Source of the DNA: Nitrospirota bacterium
Lineage (GTDB): Bacteria > Nitrospirota > Thermodesulfovibrionia > UBA6902 > BMS3Bbin08
DNA: 5,889 bases
Direction of reading: 5' to 3'
Assembly (NCBI GenBank): GCA_016208845.1
Contig: JACQXH010000013.1
Location: forward strand, 1 to 5,889
The notes beneath the pieces were generated by a model, which had not been told where the DNA came from, made no database searches, and worked only from the letters and a program-made list of their open reading frames with translations. Below, piece by piece: positions 5,331 to 5,889 of the stretch. The position numbers and the translations under genes were made by a program. Each line of letters starts with the position of its first letter. The stretch's first letter is position 1.

Positions 5331-5889
5331 TTGGCTCCAAGGTTATAATAATAGAGTATACTACCGCGCAGAAAATCTCCAGAGAACGCCTTGGTGATAA
5401 ACATAAACAAGCCCGGTTTGGCGATGATCATCAGTTTATTCTCATATACAAGATAATCTGTCACCGCGCCTGAGATGCCGGACATCACAGGGGTATCTTC
5501 CATCGTTGAGCCGTTCCACCATAAAGAAGCTGCCTCAGCCTTTTTGGAGCCAAGCCCCGGCACCTGTGCGACAACCGGCATCTTTCTGATAGCAAGGACC
5601 TCCTGCCCGCGGCCGGTATCAACGGTCATCAGCCGTCCCTTCACAAACCACTTGTCATCAGGGTTAACTATTGAGTATGCCTTTTTCCTGAATTCAATAT
5701 CAAACTTCCCATATGACTCCCTGCTCTTCCAGATCAACTGATCCTTGTTGTAGAGATTCAAATAGCCCTTATCATCGAAAGCAATCACCTGTTGCCCGCC
5801 TATGTTCTGCCAATCGACAAAGGTAAATCCGTATATATCAACTCCGGCAGGAAGAGTCAGAGTTTTGTCCGTTTGGTAAGAGTTGTCCC
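5327..5889 (-). CDS. VCBS/FG-GAP-like repeat protein, C-terminal part (5' end outside window)
   Basis: The minus-strand frame is open from the right edge to a TGA at 5327-5329, giving about 186 C-terminal residues. A GTG at 5786-5788 could be mistaken for a start, but the frame continues upstream without a stop (visible residues include TLPAGVDIYGFTFVDWQNIG), so the gene begins outside the window. Visible blade-like elements are VIAFDDKGYLNLYNKDQLIW, a 'GRLMTVDTGRGQEVLAIRK' strand, and a final 'GAVTDYLVYENKLMIIAKPG' segment. The pattern of a short D/G-rich turn followed by a hydrophobic strand and 'W' resembles VCBS/FG-GAP beta-propeller proteins common in Desulfobacterota and Nitrospirota. 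These are usually exported or outer-membrane associated, but the N-terminus that would show a signal peptide is not visible. The stop overlaps the uppS start (ATGA), so the two are probably cotranscribed and translationally coupled. The family call is moderate; the exact function is unknown. Confidence 0.7.
   Translation of the reverse strand, partial: DNSYQTDKTLTLPAGVDIYGFTFVDWQNIGGQQVIAFDDKGYLNLYNKDQLIWKSRESYGKFDIEFRKKAYSIVNPDDKWFVKGRLMTVDTGRGQEVLAIRKMPVVAQVPGLGSKKAEAASLWWNGSTMEDTPVMSGISGAVTDYLVYENKLMIIAKPGLFMFITKAFSGDFLRGSILYYYNLGAK

Noticed and set aside
1..5889. A new defence or biosynthetic system
   Set aside because: The content is one housekeeping gene, one propeller-like protein fragment and one decayed surface-protein gene. 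Nothing suggests a coordinated new system.

Overview
This window holds a short, right-to-left (minus strand) gene string from an uncultured-type Gram-negative bacterium. Protein style suggests Nitrospirota or Desulfobacterota: the UppS sequence, a VCBS/FG-GAP-like protein, and a large secreted transglutaminase/Ig-like protein with an EF-hand and a WINDDDD motif. This is a low-confidence inference from family memory; no rRNA, tRNA or clear marker is present.

Layout from right to left. The C-terminal part of a VCBS/FG-GAP-like protein enters from the right edge (5889-5327). It overlaps by 4 bp (ATGA) an intact uppS (5330-4626), which encodes undecaprenyl diphosphate synthase, the maker of the C55 lipid carrier for cell-wall synthesis. 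A gene-free stretch of about 370 bp follows (4625-4254). It carries degenerate CACGAAG / CACGGAT / CACTGA phrases, a small hairpin, and a full-consensus sigma-70 promoter (TTGACA, 17 bp, TGTTATAAT) pointing left.

Everything from 4253 to the left edge is best read as ONE very large gene for an exported transglutaminase-like, Ig-repeat surface protein, now broken in three places: an in-frame TAA at 3921-3923; a junction at about 3300-3307 where the second half of the transglutaminase core appears to be deleted and the frame changes; and a one-base-type frameshift between 1484 and 1533. The four open segments join into a sensible protein order: signal peptide and coiled coil, transglutaminase Cys half, conserved post-core region, Ig-like repeats, EF-hand and WINDDDD region. 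They are listed as remnants under one pseudogene. Assembly or sequencing error is the main alternative, but the two neighbouring reading frames are clean.

The most curious structure is a set of tiny tandem arrays inside this broken gene. Three are built on a heptanucleotide close to CAACCCG/GAACCCG, one on CAACTTT, and one on a 9-bp unit. They encode odd low-complexity peptides such as QPATGNPEPAT. I see no CRISPR array, insertion sequence, RNA gene or defence system.
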